In this document: positions 7,362-8,504 of the stretch, piece by piece | How positions within the stretch are numbered: position 1 is the stretch's first letter | Layout: each line of letters begins with the position of its first letter | Source: an uncultured Prevotellaceae bacterium | GTDB lineage: Bacteria; Bacteroidota; Bacteroidia; Bacteroidales; Bacteroidaceae | NCBI GenBank assembly: GCA_946539475.1 | Contig: CAMNHM010000114.1 | Span: forward strand, 1 to 8,504 | DNA: 8,504 nucleotides | Direction: 5' to 3' | Position numbers and translations under genes: made by a program | The notes under the pieces: generated by a model | The model's database searches: none | What the model was told of the DNA's origin: nothing | What the model saw: the letters and a program-made list of their open reading frames with translations, nothing else

Positions 7362-7381
7362 TTATTAATTAGTGTTAATAA
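7362..7381. repeat. 7-bp perfect inverted repeat upstream of the pseudo-receiver LuxR gene
   Basis: TTATTAA (7362-7368) and TTAATAA (7375-7381) are reverse complements around TTAGTG. It lies about 40 bp upstream of the leftward -7 box, a common position for an activator site or an UP-like element. In DNA this AT-rich, such repeats arise easily by chance. Confidence 0.3.
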
Positions 7382-7427
7382 TTAGAACTTTTGGCCATAT
7401 TTACTTCCTTAATTGCAAATTATTTAG

Positions 7428-7435
7428 TACCTTTG
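7428..7435 (+). promoter_or_regulatory. Orphan rightward -7 box (TACCTTTG)
   Basis: TACCTTTG followed by CAACG is identical over ten bases (through CA) to the boxes before the Rid gene and the hemerythrin regulator. No rightward protein-coding gene follows: the next gene is on the opposite strand. The -33 position lacks a good TTTG. It could start a small RNA or an antisense transcript, or be a chance match in AT-rich DNA. Confidence 0.4.
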
Positions 7436-7440
7436 CAACG

Positions 7441-7580
7441 TGTTTTTCATGGTATTAGATTATTAAGGTTAATTTTCTGAAGATTGCATGTCGTGAGATA
7501 AGTAATCTATCACGCATTCACTTGAATGATTATTATTGTCAAGTGAAAACAAAAAGGGAATCTGTGAAGATTCCCTTTTC
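7441..7580 (+). ncRNA. Candidate small non-coding RNA between an orphan promoter and a terminator
   Basis: From the expected start just after the TACCTTTG box to the terminator hairpin is about 140 nt with no worthwhile reading frame. Three potential stem-loops occur in order: an imperfect one at 7492-7514 (CGTGAGAT against ATCT-AT-CACG), a 9-bp one at 7517-7547 (TTCACTTGA against TCAAGTGAA, 13-nt loop), and the 11-bp terminator stem at 7552-7579. The rightward T-run after the stem is short, so termination in this direction may be inefficient. No known RNA family is recognised. The call is an inference from layout. Confidence 0.25.
7552..7579 (-). terminator. Intrinsic terminator, strongest for the leftward LamG-hydrolase gene
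   Basis: AAAAGGGAATC (7552-7562) and GATTCCCTTTT (7569-7579) form a perfect 11-bp stem with the 6-nt loop TGTGAA. Read leftward the stem ends in CCCTTTTTGTTTTC, a good U-tract, and begins 22 bp after the stop of the gene at 7602. Read rightward it has four T within the stem and then CC, so it may also work weakly in that direction. Confidence 0.8.
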
Positions 7581-7601
7581 CATGCTAGTACACGAGATAT
7601 T

Positions 7602-8504
7602 TCAGAACACCTTATGCTGTTGTAGCCGTTTCATCTCTTGATTGCTGACGGCATAGTTGAAGATACGGAAGTCGGACACCTCGGCCTGCGTGAGGAACTT
7701 GTCGCCCCTGAAGGGGGCACGGCCTATCCAGCAGTGGGCAGGAGCCTCACGGAATATCTCAGCAAGGATGGGCATCTTCTCATTCCGTCCGATAAGCTTG
7801 CCGTCGAGATAAAGCTCTCCCTTATGACCTTGCTGGCGATAAAGGGCGTGTACCCATACGTCGCGCTTGGGTTTGCCACCCTGCATGATGATTTCCTCGT
7901 GCTCATAGCCGCCCGTAGAGGTCTCGAAGCGCTGCTCGTTCAGCCGCATGGCCATGTACGGCCCTTCATTGGCGCTATTCTCTGCCAGACACGAGAAGGC
8001 AAAGAGGAAATGGCCATAGCCGTCGAGCTGGTTTTCAGAGCTGACCTTGAACCATACGGAGACGGTGAAATCGCGCAGGCTCTTGACAAGATCTCCGGTC
8101 GCTGCGGTGAGGTCGTAATAGCCGTTCTTGCGTCCTTCTGGTAGCAAGCGTCCTTCTTGCGTTCCTTCGTTGGCAAGCGACCTTTGGTCGAGTGCAGACG
8201 AGTGGTTGCTGCCTAGGTGGAGGATGGCTGGATTCGCTTCGTCTATATGGGCGTTGCCCCTCAGATAGTCTGCCTGCCAGGCGAAGCGGTATTCCGCCTG
8301 CTGCTCGGTCTTGATGATGGGCTGCGGCAGTGCCGATGTCATCTTGCTGGTAATTCGCTTGATGTGGTCTTTCAGTATCTTGTAGGCAGGCTGCGGCATG
8401 GCCCCGTGGTCGTAGCCCTGCATCTCGTAGAGCGTGACGTCCTGGTGGCCCACGAGCTTCAGCATGCGCCAGAAATAGGCCTGCTCCTCATAGCGGCCAT
8501 AGAG
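7602..8504 (-). CDS. Alpha/beta-hydrolase fused to LamG-like domain, C-terminal part (5' end outside window)
   Basis: The last 300 codons of a longer gene; the frame stays open to the window edge, so the ATG at 8465 is internal. The first 50 residues look like the end of an alpha/beta-hydrolase of the esterase/peptidase S9-like group: QAYFWRMLKLVGHQDVTLYE, then GYDHGAMPQPAYKILKDHI, where His33 is in the position of the catalytic histidine. After a linker (about 52-125), residues about 126-295 form a LamG/concanavalin-like jelly roll: RDFTVSVWFKV (144-154), VWVHALYRQQ, GELYLDGKLIG (229-239), HCWIGRAP and EVSDFRIFNYAVSNQEM (275-291). LamG-like domains often bind carbohydrate, so a secreted esterase acting on polysaccharide is plausible. 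The nucleophile and any signal peptide lie outside the window and cannot be checked. A terminator follows the stop. Confidence 0.75.
   Translation of the reverse strand, partial: LYGRYEEQAYFWRMLKLVGHQDVTLYEMQGYDHGAMPQPAYKILKDHIKRITSKMTSALPQPIIKTEQQAEYRFAWQADYLRGNAHIDEANPAILHLGSNHSSALDQRSLANEGTQEGRLLPEGRKNGYYDLTAATGDLVKSLRDFTVSVWFKVSSENQLDGYGHFLFAFSCLAENSANEGPYMAMRLNEQRFETSTGGYEHEEIIMQGGKPKRDVWVHALYRQQGHKGELYLDGKLIGRNEKMPILAEIFREAPAHCWIGRAPFRGDKFLTQAEVSDFRIFNYAVSNQEMKRLQQHKVF

Noticed and set aside
7321..7601. CRISPR array, tRNA gene or insertion sequence end in the AT-rich gap
   Set aside because: There are no regularly spaced repeats, no cloverleaf-like sequence and no transposase or terminal repeats; only promoter boxes, small inverted repeats and a terminator are seen.

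Overview
The window looks like a piece of a Bacteroidales chromosome, most likely Prevotella/Segatella-like. The reasons are four TAnnTTTG (-7) promoter boxes in the intergenic spaces, A-rich leaders rather than strong Shine-Dalgarno sites, the Bacteroidota-style protein sequences, and moderately GC-rich genes separated by AT-rich gaps. Genus is an inference from style only.

Layout. Bases 1-417 (+) hold the 3' end of leuB (3-isopropylmalate dehydrogenase). Its stop codon overlaps the start of a secreted tetratricopeptide-repeat protein (414-1100, +). That gene runs tail-to-tail into mfd, the transcription-repair coupling factor (1033-4464, -), and the two coding regions overlap by 68 bp. mfd follows, after a 4-bp gap, a two-domain Rid-superfamily protein (4469-5602, -) whose architecture resembles FkbO/Hyg5-type chorismatases. 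The Rid-mfd pair forms an apparent operon.

A divergent promoter region of about 126 bp (5603-5728) separates that operon from a regulator read to the right (5729-6694, +). This regulator fuses a degenerate RIC/ScdA-type N-terminus, a hemerythrin-type diiron domain with all six expected ligands, and a LuxR/GerE helix-turn-helix. Tail-to-tail with it, 19 bp away, lies a second LuxR-type regulator (6714-7304, -). It has a receiver-like N-terminus without the phospho-acceptor site, and its DNA-binding domain is about 56% identical to that of its neighbour by hand count.

An AT-rich intergenic region (7305-7601) carries the near-leaderless promoter of the second regulator, an inverted repeat, an orphan rightward promoter box that could drive a short non-coding transcript, and a strong 11-bp terminator hairpin. 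The window ends with the 3' part of a gene for an alpha/beta-hydrolase fused to a LamG-like jelly-roll domain (7602-8504, -), whose 5' part is outside.

The most interesting part is the paired regulator locus: a probable one-component diiron sensor (O2, NO or redox are candidates) next to a phosphorylation-independent LuxR relative, with the first sharing a promoter region with a Rid/mfd metabolite-damage and DNA-repair operon. The link between regulator and operon is inferred from arrangement only.
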